Shown here: one piece after another, positions 1 through 8,567 of the stretch
How the letters are laid out: each line of letters begins with the position of its first letter
How positions within the stretch are numbered: position 1 is the stretch's first letter
Origin: Marivirga sericea
Lineage (GTDB): Bacteria; Bacteroidota; Bacteroidia; Cytophagales; Cyclobacteriaceae
Direction: 5' to 3'
NCBI RefSeq assembly: GCF_900177665.1
Contig: NZ_FXAW01000006.1
Coordinates: 248,001-312,000 of the forward strand
Length of the DNA stretch: 64,000 nt
Made by a program: the position numbers and the translations under genes
The notes under the pieces: generated by a model
What the model was told of the DNA's origin: nothing
Database searches by the model: none
Seen by the model: the letters and a program-made list of their open reading frames with translations, nothing else

Positions 1-78
1 AAAACTTTTGAGGCTAGTAACTCTAAGGTTAGTATTTCAAAGACTTCTTTTGAAATCGCATTAAGTCAATTAATTTAA
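1..78 (+). CDS. C-terminal tail of an unidentified protein (partial)
   Basis: Frame 1 is open from the window edge to a TAA at 76-78 and encodes 25 residues ending in SFEIALSQLI. The composition looks like a normal protein end, but there is too little to assign a family. It would lie upstream of and co-directional with the NhaD gene, 76 bases before its start. An open frame of this length can occur by chance in AT-rich DNA, so this is only a plausible gene end. Confidence 0.4.
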   Translation, partial: KTFEASNSKVSISKTSFEIALSQLI

Positions 79-154
79 CATTTAATTAATCAATTCCCCA
101 TAAGTATATTAGAAGGAAACTTCCTAAATTGGGGATTCTTGAAAAATCATTTGC

Positions 155-1645
155 ATGAGAACATCGATATTTTCTATTTCAGCAATAATTTTGACCTTTT
201 TATTTTCTGTAATCTATACTCCCAAGGTATTTTCTGAGGAAGTAGCGGTAGATACTGAAATTGTAGATGAAAGTAATCAAGACGAGCATTCTAATGAAGT
301 AGAAAATGAAGAAGAAGGGCATCATTCTGCTCCTGCATGGACAGTTATCCCTTTTGTATTGCTATTGTTAATGATAGCAACTGGTCCGCTATTCTATGAG
401 CATTTTTGGCATAAAAACTATCCTAAAATTGCCGTTATTTTAGCCGTATTGGTTGTGAGTTATTATTTGTTTGTAATTCACAATATGCATAGCCCTGTGC
501 ATGCGGCTTTTGAATACATACAGTTTATATCATTATTAGCATCTTTGTATATTGCCTCTGGCGGAATTGTTATTACGGTAAATAAAAAGTCAACACCACT
601 AGTCAATGTTGTGATGCTTTTAATCGGAGCTGTTGTGGCGAACTTAATTGGTACCACAGGAGCTTCTATGCTGTTAATTAGGCCGTTTATTCGGTTGAAT
701 AAAAACAGGATAAAGGCATATCATATAATATTTTTCATTTTCATGGTCAGTAATATAGGAGGATCATTGACTCCAATTGGTGACCCGCCACTTTTCTTAG
801 GGTTTCTGAAAGGAGTACCATTTTTCTGGACACTGCAGCACAATTGGCCAGCCTGGATTTTTGCACTTACCCTTCTAGCAGTAGCGTTTTATTTTATTGA
901 TAGACGAAATAAATCAGGAGCTGAAGAAGATGAAAAGGAGGTTTTTGATAATAAAATTAGCATCACAGGAAAACGAAATTTCCTTTGGTTAGCGATTATT
1001 ATAATTTCAGTTTTTATAGATCCAAATGTGTTCTCATGGGTTCCAGGTATTACATATGATGGACAGGAATTTTCTTACATCAGAGAATTGATTATGTTAA
1101 GTGTAACGTATTTATCGTATAAGTTTGCTAAAGATAAAGTGCATGAGCTTAATGAATTCAGTTTTGAACCTATTCGGGAAGTAGCTTTCATTTTTATAGG
1201 TATTTTTGGAACTATGATGCCCGCTTTGGATTTGGTTGGGGATTTTGCAAAATCTGAAACAGGAGCAGCATTAATTACTCATAATACGCTTTATTGGGGT
1301 ACTGGTCTACTTTCTGGATTTTTGGACAATGCTCCTACATATTTGAATTTCTTAGCTGCAGCAATGGCCTCTCAGGGAGGCAGTATTTCGGTGCTTGCTG
1401 AAGTAACCCAATTCGCAAACGGAGGGGTTTTTTATGATTCCGTAGCTGACTTAACAGCAATTTCGATTGCTGCTGTTTTCTTTGGCGCAATGACCTATAT
1501 TGGAAATGGTCCAAACTTTATGGTGAAATCGATCGCAGAACAAGTGGGAATTAAAATGCCGTCTTTTTTCGGCTACATTATTCGATTTTCAATACCCTTC
1601 TTATTGCCACTCCTCATTCTGGTATGGCTGCTCTTCATTAGGTAA
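155..1645 (+). CDS. nhaD: NhaD-type sodium:proton antiporter
   Basis: A 496-residue integral membrane protein of the ArsB/NhaD ion transporter superfamily, expected to exchange Na+ for H+ at the inner membrane. Residues 1-28 look like a signal sequence, and residues 29-55 are strongly acidic and histidine-containing (EEEGHH). About a dozen hydrophobic segments follow from residue 62. Family hallmarks are GTTGAS near 168, GGSLTPIGDPPLFLGFL near 202-218, LDNAPTYLNF near 390 and YIGNGPN near 449. The two half-helix motifs containing GDPP and DNAP form the ion site in this superfamily. The start is the first ATG, preceded by a TTTGC. A strong terminator follows directly. Such antiporters are common in marine Bacteroidota. 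A related ion substrate cannot be excluded from sequence alone. Confidence 0.85.
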   Translation: MRTSIFSISAIILTFLFSVIYTPKVFSEEVAVDTEIVDESNQDEHSNEVENEEEGHHSAPAWTVIPFVLLLLMIATGPLFYEHFWHKNYPKIAVILAVLVVSYYLFVIHNMHSPVHAAFEYIQFISLLASLYIASGGIVITVNKKSTPLVNVVMLLIGAVVANLIGTTGASMLLIRPFIRLNKNRIKAYHIIFFIFMVSNIGGSLTPIGDPPLFLGFLKGVPFFWTLQHNWPAWIFALTLLAVAFYFIDRRNKSGAEEDEKEVFDNKISITGKRNFLWLAIIIISVFIDPNVFSWVPGITYDGQEFSYIRELIMLSVTYLSYKFAKDKVHELNEFSFEPIREVAFIFIGIFGTMMPALDLVGDFAKSETGAALITHNTLYWGTGLLSGFLDNAPTYLNFLAAAMASQGGSISVLAEVTQFANGGVFYDSVADLTAISIAAVFFGAMTYIGNGPNFMVKSIAEQVGIKMPSFFGYIIRFSIPFLLPLLILVWLLFIR

Positions 1646-1649
1646 GAAT

Positions 1650-1680
1650 TAAGAAGGCAAAATAGATTTTTGCCTTCTTA
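1650..1680. terminator. Bidirectional intrinsic terminator between nhaD and hemE
   Basis: A perfect 13-bp inverted repeat (TAAGAAGGCAAAA at 1650-1662 with TTTTGCCTTCTTA at 1668-1680) with a 5-base loop sits between two convergent genes. The A-rich and T-rich arms let it act as a terminator in both directions. Confidence 0.85.
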
Positions 1681-1695
1681 CCAAATAGAAAGTTT

Positions 1696-2727
1696 TTACT
1701 TCTGGCTATATTCTTTTACAGCTTCTATAAAATATTTGACATGATCTGGATTAATGTCTGGATAAACACCATGCCCTAAATTGGCTATGTGTCGTTCAGT
1801 ACCGAAATGTTGCAACATATTTCTTGTATGTACTCTAATAGTGTTTTTATCAGCATAGAGCACACAAGGATCAAGGTTTCCTTGGAGGGTTTTATTTGAC
1901 CCTACGATCTTCCTAACTTCTCTTGGGTTCATTGTCCAGTCTAGTCCTATCGTTTGATAATCGAGCTTACTTAAATCTGCGAACGCAGCATGTGCATCTT
2001 TTGCAAAAATTGTTTTGGGAACCTCTTGAATAGCATCCGCAATCTTCTTTAAATAAGGGATTGCAAATTCTTTATATTGGTCATGAGATAGGATTCCAGC
2101 CCAACTATCAAAAACCTGCACTAAATCTGCACCAGCCGATATCTGTGCTTTCAAATAAGCAATTGTACTGTCCGTTATTTTGCTTAAGAGTTGATGAGAC
2201 AATTCAGGATCGGTATAAAGCATTGCTTTCGCTTTCGAGAACGTTTTGCTTCCAGATCCTTCTACCATATAAGCAAATATGGTCCATGGAGCACCTGCAA
2301 AACCAATCAGTGGAACTCTGCCGTTCAATTCCTTTTTTGTAATTTCTATCGCTTTAGTCACATAAGAGAGGCTTTCTTCAACATCCGCGACCCTCATTTT
2401 ATCAACATCCGCTTTCGATTTAATAGTTTCTGGAAAACGTGGCCCCTTTTTTTCTATCATTTCATACGGCAATCCCATCGCTTCTGGGATTACTAGAATA
2501 TCGGAAAAAATAATAGCTGCATCAACGTCTAGAATATCGACTGGCTGAATGGTTACCTCAGCTGCCAATTCCGGAGTCTGAGCCAGTTCAATAAATCCAC
2601 TCACACTCGCTCTCACTTTTCTATATTCTGGTAAAATTCTGCCTGCCTGTCTCATCAGCCATACAGGAGTTCTTTCTACCTTTTCGCCTTTTGCTGCTCT
2701 CAGCAGCAGATCGTTTTTTAATTCCAT
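1696..2727 (-). CDS. hemE: Uroporphyrinogen decarboxylase
   Basis: HemE decarboxylates the four acetate side chains of uroporphyrinogen III to give coproporphyrinogen III in cytoplasmic heme synthesis. The conserved N-terminal signature [16 protein letters not shown] is present near residues 21-36, with [12 protein letters not shown] and [15 protein letters not shown] further on. The C-terminal [11 protein letters not shown] and [15 protein letters not shown] segments are also family-typical. I chose the start at [11 protein letters not shown] (2727), giving 343 aa. An upstream in-frame ATG at 2742 would add five residues (MYICS) with no family support. A TATATTTG box ends only 4 bases before the chosen ATG. 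Heme made here would feed the ccm system and the CxxCH lipoprotein found elsewhere in the window. Confidence 0.95.
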   Translation of the reverse strand: MELKNDLLLRAAKGEKVERTPVWLMRQAGRILPEYRKVRASVSGFIELAQTPELAAEVTIQPVDILDVDAAIIFSDILVIPEAMGLPYEMIEKKGPRFPETIKSKADVDKMRVADVEESLSYVTKAIEITKKELNGRVPLIGFAGAPWTIFAYMVEGSGSKTFSKAKAMLYTDPELSHQLLSKITDSTIAYLKAQISAGADLVQVFDSWAGILSHDQYKEFAIPYLKKIADAIQEVPKTIFAKDAHAAFADLSKLDYQTIGLDWTMNPREVRKIVGSNKTLQGNLDPCVLYADKNTIRVHTRNMLQHFGTERHIANLGHGVYPDINPDHVKYFIEAVKEYSQK

Positions 2728-2731
2728 GCTG

Positions 2732-2739
2732 CAAATATA
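2732..2739 (-). promoter_or_regulatory. TAnnTTTG -7-like box at hemE
   Basis: On the minus strand TATATTTG ends 4 bases before the preferred hemE ATG. It matches the Bacteroidota -7 consensus TAnnTTTG, but the implied transcription start falls at or just inside the start codon. It would therefore mean a leaderless message, or it is chance. Confidence 0.25.
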
Positions 2740-2825
2740 CATTCATATTATGCTTATGAATTATAATAATGCTAAACTTTTATGTTTCTTTACCGATTAA
2801 ATCATTAGGCTAAATTTATACTATT

Positions 2826-3734
2826 ATGTCAATACTTTTTAGTGAATTCAAAGAATGGAAAGAATACTGTGAGGAAAAAGGGGTGAAGCTTTTTGAGCCA
2901 GTTTTGGAGTATGAAAAAGATCAGAAGGGTAAGGATGCGGATTTTGTCTGGGAGAATTTGCAAAAAGCTTATGACGTAATGCGAGATGCTGTTAAAACTG
3001 GATTAGAAGAAGATATGCAATCTAGATCCGGAATGATTAACAATGGGGCAAAGAAAGTATACCAAAATCCTTTAACAGTATTAGATCCTAATTTTCAGAA
3101 ATTGATCGCAAGGGCACTGGCGGCAAAAGAGGTTAATTCTTGCATGGGAAGAGTAGTTGCTGCTCCTACTGCTGGGGCAAGTGGTATTTTACCTGGCACG
3201 ATGTTCACCTTGCAAGAAATCCATGGGTTAGAGGATAGAAAAATATTAGAAGGACTTCTGGTTGGTGCCGGAATTGCTTTGATTATTGAACAAAAAGCAT
3301 CTTTAGCCGGTGCTGTTGGTGGTTGTCAAGCTGAAACTGGTAGTGCTGCTGCCATGGCTTCAGGTGCAATAGTATATTGTCTTGGAGGAGATATCGACCA
3401 AGTGTTCAATGCGGTCGCCATCACGATTCAGTGCATGCTAGGTTTGGTTTGCGATCCTGTGGCAGGGCTGGTAGAGGTACCATGTGTCGTGAGAAATGCA
3501 AGTGCAGCTGCTATAGCTAACTCTTCCGCGCAAATTGCTCTATCGAATGTAAGTGGAGTGATTCCAGTTGATGAGTGCGTAGATGCATTGGGAGAAGTTG
3601 GACAAAGCATGGAAACGAAATACAAAGAGACGGCTATGGGAGGTTTAGCTATGACATTGACTGGACAAAGTATTTCTAAAAAAGTATTGATTCAAGATAT
3701 AGAGATGTTAGAAGACGAAGATAATGGGGAGTAG
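2826..3734 (+). CDS. sdaAA: L-serine dehydratase, iron-sulfur-dependent, alpha subunit
   Basis: A 302-residue protein matching the alpha domain of the [4Fe-4S] L-serine ammonia-lyase, which deaminates L-serine to pyruvate and ammonia. The diagnostic stretch NSCMGRVVAAPTAGASGILP lies near residues 103-122. Candidate cluster cysteines occur in this motif, in GCQAETGS near 167, and in CMLGLVCDPVAG near 203-214. Two-gene enzymes need a beta subunit (SdaAB), which is not in this window, so it must be elsewhere if the enzyme is of that type. The gene stands alone, 99 bases from the divergent hemE start, and converges on the exchanger gene. Start is ATG at 2826, behind a near-consensus TAAATTTA box. 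Confidence 0.92.
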   Translation: MSILFSEFKEWKEYCEEKGVKLFEPVLEYEKDQKGKDADFVWENLQKAYDVMRDAVKTGLEEDMQSRSGMINNGAKKVYQNPLTVLDPNFQKLIARALAAKEVNSCMGRVVAAPTAGASGILPGTMFTLQEIHGLEDRKILEGLLVGAGIALIIEQKASLAGAVGGCQAETGSAAAMASGAIVYCLGGDIDQVFNAVAITIQCMLGLVCDPVAGLVEVPCVVRNASAAAIANSSAQIALSNVSGVIPVDECVDALGEVGQSMETKYKETAMGGLAMTLTGQSISKKVLIQDIEMLEDEDNGE

Positions 3735-3745
3735 CTTTTTTGTAA

Positions 3746-4702
3746 TTATGAAATGACATTAATGGTGTAGAAAATATAAATACCTACTAATATCAATCCT
3801 TCATAGCGATCAACGATCCTATTAAGAGCCATAAATGGTAATATTAGCAGGGTGATCCCCATCATCCAGATCATATCAGAATTAATAATAACATCACTGA
3901 CTTCTATGTCAGCTATTAGACTTGTTATTCCTAATATTGATAAGATGTTAAAAATATTGGATCCCATTAAATTGCCTAAGGCCATATCCGTTTCCTTTTT
4001 GAAAGCAGCCACAACAGAAGTAACTAATTCAGGTAAACTTGTGCCCAAAGCTACAACAGTAATTCCTACGATCCGCTCACTGATTCCCATATAAATAGCG
4101 AGGTCTTTTGCACTATTGACAAACCAATCAGACCCGAAATATAATCCTGCACCCCCAATTGCGATAAGTGAAATATCTTTGAGCATGTTCTTCTCTGAAG
4201 CTGTAGAAGGTTCTTCAACCTCAATTCCTAAATCAACAGGGCTTATATGGTTTTTTCTTGATCTGCGAATGATAAAAAACATATAAAGAAGCAAAAGGGC
4301 GATAAAACCTATTCCCTCATAATCATTCACATAACCTTCCTGAATTAGAAAGTACAGTAATATAGTACAACCCATAGTCATGGGCCAGTCAATTTTAATG
4401 GAATCGGAATTGACTGGAATCGGGGCTATCAAAGCAGTTACTCCTAAAACTAATGCTAGATTACATATATTGGAGCCTATGACATTGCCCATAGTAATAT
4501 CAGGGCTACCTGCCAAAGCAGCCTGAATACTAATTAATAGCTCAGGGGCAGAAGTTCCAAACGCAACAATTGTTACCCCTACCACTAAAGGAGACATTTT
4601 AAGTCGTAAGGCAATTCTAGATGCACCTCTCACTAATAATTCACCACCCAAAATAAGGACGGCCAAACCGACTAAAAGTAATATAGTGTTAGATAGAGGC
4701 AT
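3746..4702 (-). CDS. Calcium/sodium antiporter (CaCA family)
   Basis: A 318-residue membrane protein of the YrbG-like K+-dependent/Na+:Ca2+ exchanger family. The two inverted alpha repeats are obvious: GTSAPELLISIQAA followed by GNVIGSNICNLALVLG (residues about 50-90), and GTSLPELVTSVVAA followed by GNLMGSNIFNILSILG (about 218-260). The acidic residue in each GTSxPEL motif is the cation-binding glutamate. About ten hydrophobic helices are present. Its start lies 8 bases downstream of the upp stop, so upp and this gene are probably one transcript on the minus strand. Direction and exact ion cannot be read from sequence. Confidence 0.88.
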   Translation of the reverse strand: MPLSNTILLLVGLAVLILGGELLVRGASRIALRLKMSPLVVGVTIVAFGTSAPELLISIQAALAGSPDITMGNVIGSNICNLALVLGVTALIAPIPVNSDSIKIDWPMTMGCTILLYFLIQEGYVNDYEGIGFIALLLLYMFFIIRRSRKNHISPVDLGIEVEEPSTASEKNMLKDISLIAIGGAGLYFGSDWFVNSAKDLAIYMGISERIVGITVVALGTSLPELVTSVVAAFKKETDMALGNLMGSNIFNILSILGITSLIADIEVSDVIINSDMIWMMGITLLILPFMALNRIVDRYEGLILVGIYIFYTINVIS

Positions 4703-4710
4703 CTATAGTT

Positions 4711-5361
4711 TTAATGTGTGTGTTTTTGTCCGTAACTTAAGTCTCCAGCGTCTCCAAGTCCGGGTAAAATGTAGGCCTTCTCATTTAATTCACGATCTAA
4801 AGAACCTAAATAAATATCCAAGTCTAGTTCTAATTGCTCTTCAATGTTTTGAATGCCCTCCGGGGTTCCAATAGCTGAAGCAATGATGAATTTTTCAGGC
4901 TTACCGATTTTGCTTATATGATTAACTGCTTTGATTAAAGATTTTCCTGTAGCTAGCATCGGATCAGCAAGTATCACTGTCCTACCAGATATTGGGGGAA
5001 GCGCTTCATAGCCCATCGCAATTTCAAACTCATCTCCTTCACCATGTTGTCGAAATGCTCCAATAAAGCCTGAATCTGAGTGATCAAAAATATTAAGAAA
5101 CCCTTGATGAAAGGGTAATCCGGCTCTTAAAACACTTACAATTACAGGGAAGTCGTGCATTAAAGCCACAGAAGTTTTCTCCAATGGGGTTTGGATTTCT
5201 TTATTTTGGAAATACAAAGTTTTTGAAATCTCATAGGCTAGTAATTCCGCTATTCTCTCAAGATTTCTTCTAAATCTATAGCGATCTTTTTGAATATCGA
5301 TTTCTCTCAATTCAGCTAGAAAATGGTTCGCAATGCTATTTTCTTTGTCTAAAATATACAT
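4711..5361 (-). CDS. upp: Uracil phosphoribosyltransferase
   Basis: A 216-residue type I phosphoribosyltransferase that converts uracil and PRPP to UMP for pyrimidine salvage. The PRPP loop ILADPMLATGKS lies near residues 130-141. The uracil-specific C-terminal segment YILPGLGDAGDLSYG lies near 197-211, and VSVLRAGLPFHQG near 76-88. Length fits the family. It is probably the first gene of a two-gene operon with the exchanger. A second salvage enzyme, Hpt, is encoded divergently about 1 kb away. Confidence 0.93.
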   Translation of the reverse strand: MYILDKENSIANHFLAELREIDIQKDRYRFRRNLERIAELLAYEISKTLYFQNKEIQTPLEKTSVALMHDFPVIVSVLRAGLPFHQGFLNIFDHSDSGFIGAFRQHGEGDEFEIAMGYEALPPISGRTVILADPMLATGKSLIKAVNHISKIGKPEKFIIASAIGTPEGIQNIEEQLELDLDIYLGSLDRELNEKAYILPGLGDAGDLSYGQKHTH

Positions 5362-5481
5362 TATTGGAAGTAGAGTGACATTTTACGGTGTCAAAACCTA
5401 AATATAATTTTATTTTTTAAGAAAAAAATTAAAAAATGGAAATATCCCCGTGAGATTCTCAGTTCTGCTCTTAAAAGATTT

Positions 5482-5489
5482 TAACTTTG
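5482..5489 (+). promoter_or_regulatory. TAnnTTTG -7-like box at the M42-like peptidase gene
   Basis: TAACTTTG matches the Bacteroidota -7 consensus and ends 5 bases before the preferred ATG at 5495. Because the message would start close to that ATG, it argues against the upstream start at 5450. No well-spaced -33 element is obvious. Confidence 0.35.
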
Positions 5490-5494
5490 TGCTA

Positions 5495-6415
5495 ATGATA
5501 AATTATAAACTACTTCAGCAATTATGCAATATTCACTCTCCATCAGGAGAAGAATATATGATGAAGAATTTCTTACTTCAATATATCAAGAGTCAGGAGT
5601 CCACCTGGAAAGTAAAGCCAAAGCTTTATCATGGTGAAGAATTCCAAGATTGTTTGGTGCTCGTTTTTGGGAAGCCTACAACCGCAGTTTTTGCCCATAC
5701 TGATTCAGTGGGCTTTACAGTACGTTATGAAAATCAGCTTGTCCCTATAGGAGGCCCAGAGGCCAAGACTGGCTACCGATTAAAAGGGGAAGACTCCCTC
5801 GGCCCAATAGCCTGCGAGCTGGAATTAAATGAACAAAATCAGACCTTATATAAATTTGGTCGCGGCATTGATAGAGGTTCCAGTTTAACTTTTGAATGTG
5901 ATTTTCGAGAAACAGATGATTACGTGCAATCTTGTTATTTAGACAACAGATTAGGTGTATTCAATTGTTTGAAATTAGCAGAAACCTTAGAAAACGGAAT
6001 GATTGTATTCTCGACTTACGAGGAACATGGTGGGGGTTCAGTACCTTTCTTGGCGAAGTTCATGGTGGAAAAATATAACATTCATCAAGCTTTAGTATCG
6101 GATATTACTTGGGTAACGGAAGGCGTTGAGCATGGTAAAGGTGTGGCTATTTCAATGAGAGATCGCAATGTACCAAGACAATCTTTCGTTCAAATGATTA
6201 TCAATATGGCCGAGAATTCCGGTATTCCATATCAGCTAGAAGTGGAAGCGAGCGGAGGCAGTGACGGACGGGAATTGCAAGAATCACCTTATCCAATTGA
6301 TTGGTGTTTTATTGGGGCACCGGAAGATCATGTTCATTCTCCTGATGAAAAAGTACACAAAAAAGATATAGAAGCAATGATAGCTTTGTACCAATTTTTA
6401 ATGAGTGAATTATAG
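5495..6415 (+). CDS. M42/M20-like zinc aminopeptidase
   Basis: A 306-residue cytosolic metallopeptidase of the M42/M20 (FrvX-like) type. The metal-ligand pattern is visible in order: FAHTDSVGFTV (His, Asp), YLDNRLGVFN (bridging Asp), FSTYEEHGGGS (catalytic and ligand Glu), SDITW (Asp) and DHVHSPDEKV (His). The N-terminal CNIHSPSGEE is also typical of the family. The start MINYKLLQQL at 5495 is chosen over an in-frame ATG at 5450, because the extra residues do not fit the family and the -7 box lies between them. The stop is 2 bases from the hpt start, so the two are co-transcribed. The natural substrate is unknown; it is probably short peptides. Confidence 0.8.
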   Translation: MINYKLLQQLCNIHSPSGEEYMMKNFLLQYIKSQESTWKVKPKLYHGEEFQDCLVLVFGKPTTAVFAHTDSVGFTVRYENQLVPIGGPEAKTGYRLKGEDSLGPIACELELNEQNQTLYKFGRGIDRGSSLTFECDFRETDDYVQSCYLDNRLGVFNCLKLAETLENGMIVFSTYEEHGGGSVPFLAKFMVEKYNIHQALVSDITWVTEGVEHGKGVAISMRDRNVPRQSFVQMIINMAENSGIPYQLEVEASGGSDGRELQESPYPIDWCFIGAPEDHVHSPDEKVHKKDIEAMIALYQFLMSEL

Positions 6416-6417
6416 TA

Positions 6418-6945
6418 ATGGTTAAGATCATAGATAAGGAATTTATTCCGTACATAACAGCCCAAGAAATTAGTAATAGAATAGCTGAAATGGGTATTGA
6501 AATTAGTGAGACGTATAGAAATGAGAAACCACTTTTAGTCAGCGTCTTAAATGGTTCCTTCATTTTCACCGCGGATTTGATCAGGAGAATTGATACTCCA
6601 GTTGAGGTAACATTTATACGTGTTGCTTCTTACGAGGCCTTAAAAACGACTGGAAAAGTAAGGGAGATTTTAGGCTTAAAAGAAAACGTTTTTGGACGAG
6701 ACATCTTAATTTTGGAAGACATAGTTGATACTGGTACTACCTTGGAGCATCTTTTAGAAGCTTTTAGAGATTTAGGGACAAAGTCGATTAAAGTCGCAAC
6801 TCTTCTCCATAAACCTGATGCTCAGGAAAAAGCTGATAAACCGCATTTTATTGGTTTCGAAATCCCTAATAAGTTCGTTGTGGGATATGGATTAGATTAT
6901 CAGGGGATGGGCAGAGAACTGGACGAAATCTATCAATTAAGATAA
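6418..6945 (+). CDS. hpt: Hypoxanthine phosphoribosyltransferase
   Basis: A 175-residue purine salvage enzyme converting hypoxanthine or guanine with PRPP to IMP or GMP. The PRPP-binding motif ILILEDIVDTGTTLEHLLE lies at about residues 98-116, and the base-binding end is VVGYGLDYQGMGREL. The preceding VSVLNGSFIFTADLIRRI is typical of the family. The gene begins 2 bases after the peptidase stop and precedes adk by 157 bases, giving a small nucleotide-metabolism group. Confidence 0.93.
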   Translation: MVKIIDKEFIPYITAQEISNRIAEMGIEISETYRNEKPLLVSVLNGSFIFTADLIRRIDTPVEVTFIRVASYEALKTTGKVREILGLKENVFGRDILILEDIVDTGTTLEHLLEAFRDLGTKSIKVATLLHKPDAQEKADKPHFIGFEIPNKFVVGYGLDYQGMGRELDEIYQLR

Positions 6946-6972
6946 ATTTAACAATTTTAAACATAAATCTTT

Positions 6973-6980
6973 TATATTTG
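6973..6980 (+). promoter_or_regulatory. Candidate adk promoter box
   Basis: TATATTTG in the hpt-adk spacer matches TAnnTTTG and would give a leader of roughly 115 bases before the adk ATG. No clear -33 TTG is seen at the usual distance. Confidence 0.25.
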
Positions 6981-7102
6981 ATTTTCTATCTTGTAGAATG
7001 TCTTGATTAATTTCACAAAAAAGTATCTTTAGATGCTTATTTTAAAATAGTTGTAAAGTTTACTCATGTAATAGCCTATTAGGCTTTATTTAAAATACAA
7101 TC

Positions 7103-7681
7103 ATGTTAAATATTATATTGTTTGGCCCTCCTGGAGCGGGAAAAGGCACTCAAAGCGAAAAAATAATTGATAAATATAAATTAACCCACATTGCCACTGG
7201 CGATTTGTTTCGAAAGCATTTGGGTGAAGGAACTGATTTAGGAAAATTAGCCCAAAAGTATATGGATGAGGGTAATCTGGTACCTGATGAAGTGGTGATT
7301 GGAATGGTAGATGAAAAAATCAAAGATACCCAGAGCAGCAGCAGTGGATATATCTTTGATGGCTTCCCAAGAACAGTTCCGCAAGCAAAAGCTTTAGATA
7401 CCCTATTGGAAGAAAAAGGCGAAAAAATTGCTGGAATGATTGCTTTGGATGTTCCTGAGGAAGAGCTAAAGAGTCGAATTAAAGAGAGAGGAAAAACCTC
7501 TGGAAGAGCTGACGACCAGAATGAAGCTAAAATAGAAAACAGAATAAAAGTCTATAAAGACGAGACACTACCTGTTGCCAATTATTATGACGGTGAAAAC
7601 AAGTATGTCAAAGTCCATGGAGTCGGTTCTATCGAAGAGATCTTTTCTAAAATCAGCGCTGAAATAGATCGATTAAAATAG
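7103..7681 (+). CDS. adk: Adenylate kinase
   Basis: A 192-residue enzyme that interconverts ATP plus AMP with two ADP. The P-loop GPPGAGKGTQS is at residues 8-18, the AMP-binding DGFPRTVPQA near 87-96, and the LID arginine motif RGKTSGRADDQNE near 131-143. The LID is the short form without the zinc-type four-cysteine insert. Two hairpins, one with a T-run, follow immediately and end the transcript. Confidence 0.95.
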   Translation: MLNIILFGPPGAGKGTQSEKIIDKYKLTHIATGDLFRKHLGEGTDLGKLAQKYMDEGNLVPDEVVIGMVDEKIKDTQSSSSGYIFDGFPRTVPQAKALDTLLEEKGEKIAGMIALDVPEEELKSRIKERGKTSGRADDQNEAKIENRIKVYKDETLPVANYYDGENKYVKVHGVGSIEEIFSKISAEIDRLK

Positions 7682-7686
7682 AGTTA

Positions 7687-7713
7687 TTAGGGCTAAACCT
7701 ATGCGAGCCCTAA
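7687..7713 (+). terminator. Hairpin downstream of adk
   Basis: TTAGGGCT (7687-7694) pairs with AGCCCTAA (7706-7713) around an 11-base loop, followed by only a short ATTTT. It is a weaker first hairpin before the strong terminator. Confidence 0.5.
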
Positions 7714-7738
7714 ATTTTGAAAAAACACTACTATATAG

Positions 7739-7771
7739 ATAGCACAAATCAGTTTCTTTGTGCTATTTTTT
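7739..7771 (+). terminator. Intrinsic terminator of adk
   Basis: ATAGCACAAA (7739-7748) pairs perfectly with TTTGTGCTAT (7757-7766) over 10 bp with an 8-base loop and runs into a T-tract, as in a classical rho-independent terminator. Confidence 0.85.
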
Positions 7772-7796
7772 AGTTTTATAGATTTTGGTTTATAAA

Positions 7797-7979
7797 CTAT
7801 TTTTGAAGTAAATCTTTTAATAATTCCTTAAATGCCGTCATTCTTCGTCAAAAACTTGGCCCGATTGATTTTCTGTCTTTTTAAATTAGCATAGTTCTCC
7901 TAAGCTCTGTGTCTGTAAGCTCTCTTACTAACAATTTTATTCTGAAAACTCCTACTCGTTCTCCCACTTGCAACTTATA
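7797..7979 (-). pseudogene. Possible decayed coding fragment in the adk-downstream gap
   Basis: The 400-base gap 7682-8081 holds no intact gene. On the minus strand, one frame from 7979 to a stop at 7797-7799 reads in a protein-like way (segments VGERVGVFRIKLLVRELTD and RRMTAFKELLKDLLQK) but is broken by two in-frame stops. The first segment faintly resembles the linker region of IS4-type transposases; this is a guess with no conserved DDE residue to support it. Nested inverted repeats lie at 7948-8000. It could equally be non-coding DNA that happens to look open. Confidence 0.2.
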
Positions 7980-8000
7980 GTGCAAGGCCTTTTCAGGAGT
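7948..8000. repeat. Nested inverted repeats
   Basis: ACTCCT (7948-7953) pairs with AGGAGT (7995-8000), enclosing CTTGCA (7967-7972) paired with TGCAAG (7981-7986). The flanks GAAA and TTTC can extend the outer stem imperfectly. The element lies downstream of the minus-strand small membrane protein gene and could form a structured RNA end or be part of a decayed mobile element. Confidence 0.4.
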
Positions 8001-8081
8001 GCTGATTTTCCATACTATATTTGATAAAATCGATTTTGGAGTAAGCTATTTTAAGATGGGAGATGAAATCACAATTAGAAA

Positions 8082-8567
8082 TCACCCAATCAACCGCATC
8101 AATTCTTTTCGGCTTTTCTGATAGGCATCGTAAAATCGGGATATAATTAAAGCATAACTGGCAAATAGAATAATGAGCGGAAAGACGATAGTTAATAAAT
8201 CGTCATTTTGCGCAATTGAAATAAAGGAAAATAACAGCATTAGGACTATCCAGAATATTAAGAAATATTTAATACTTGGAAATAAGCCAAATTCCAGGTG
8301 TACAAGACTGCCGCTTTCCCCACCTTCTATATTCCCTTTGATCAAAGGAAGGAAATTATTGGGTCTGCTGACGATTTGAGAGATTGCAAAACCGCCTTTA
8401 CCAACATGGCCATTAAATAGAAAAGCTTCTTCTTCAAAATCACCTAGTGAGCGATTTTTGAAAGATTGAAACTTAACGGGTTTTACGGCCAGCTTCATCC
8501 GTCTAATAATTTCATCTTGCTTATGCGGACTCAGAAACATTTCCGATTTAGCTGGCCATAACTGCAT
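8082..8567 (-). CDS. Conserved two-helix membrane protein of unknown function
   Basis: A 161-residue protein I do not recognise. Residues 1-100 are soluble and include FEEEAFLFNGHVGKGGF. Residues about 103-125 (IFWIVLMLLFSFISIA) and 128-148 (LTIVFPLIILFASYALII) form two membrane helices, followed by a short basic tail. Its ATG overlaps the ridA stop (TAATG), so translation is probably coupled to RidA. Nothing in the sequence suggests an enzyme. Confidence 0.65.
   Translation of the reverse strand: MQLWPAKSEMFLSPHKQDEIIRRMKLAVKPVKFQSFKNRSLGDFEEEAFLFNGHVGKGGFAISQIVSRPNNFLPLIKGNIEGGESGSLVHLEFGLFPSIKYFLIFWIVLMLLFSFISIAQNDDLLTIVFPLIILFASYALIISRFYDAYQKSRKELMRLIG

Noticed and set aside
5450-5494. 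Upstream start for the M42-like peptidase
   Set aside because: The added residues do not match the family, and a promoter-like box lies between the two candidate starts.
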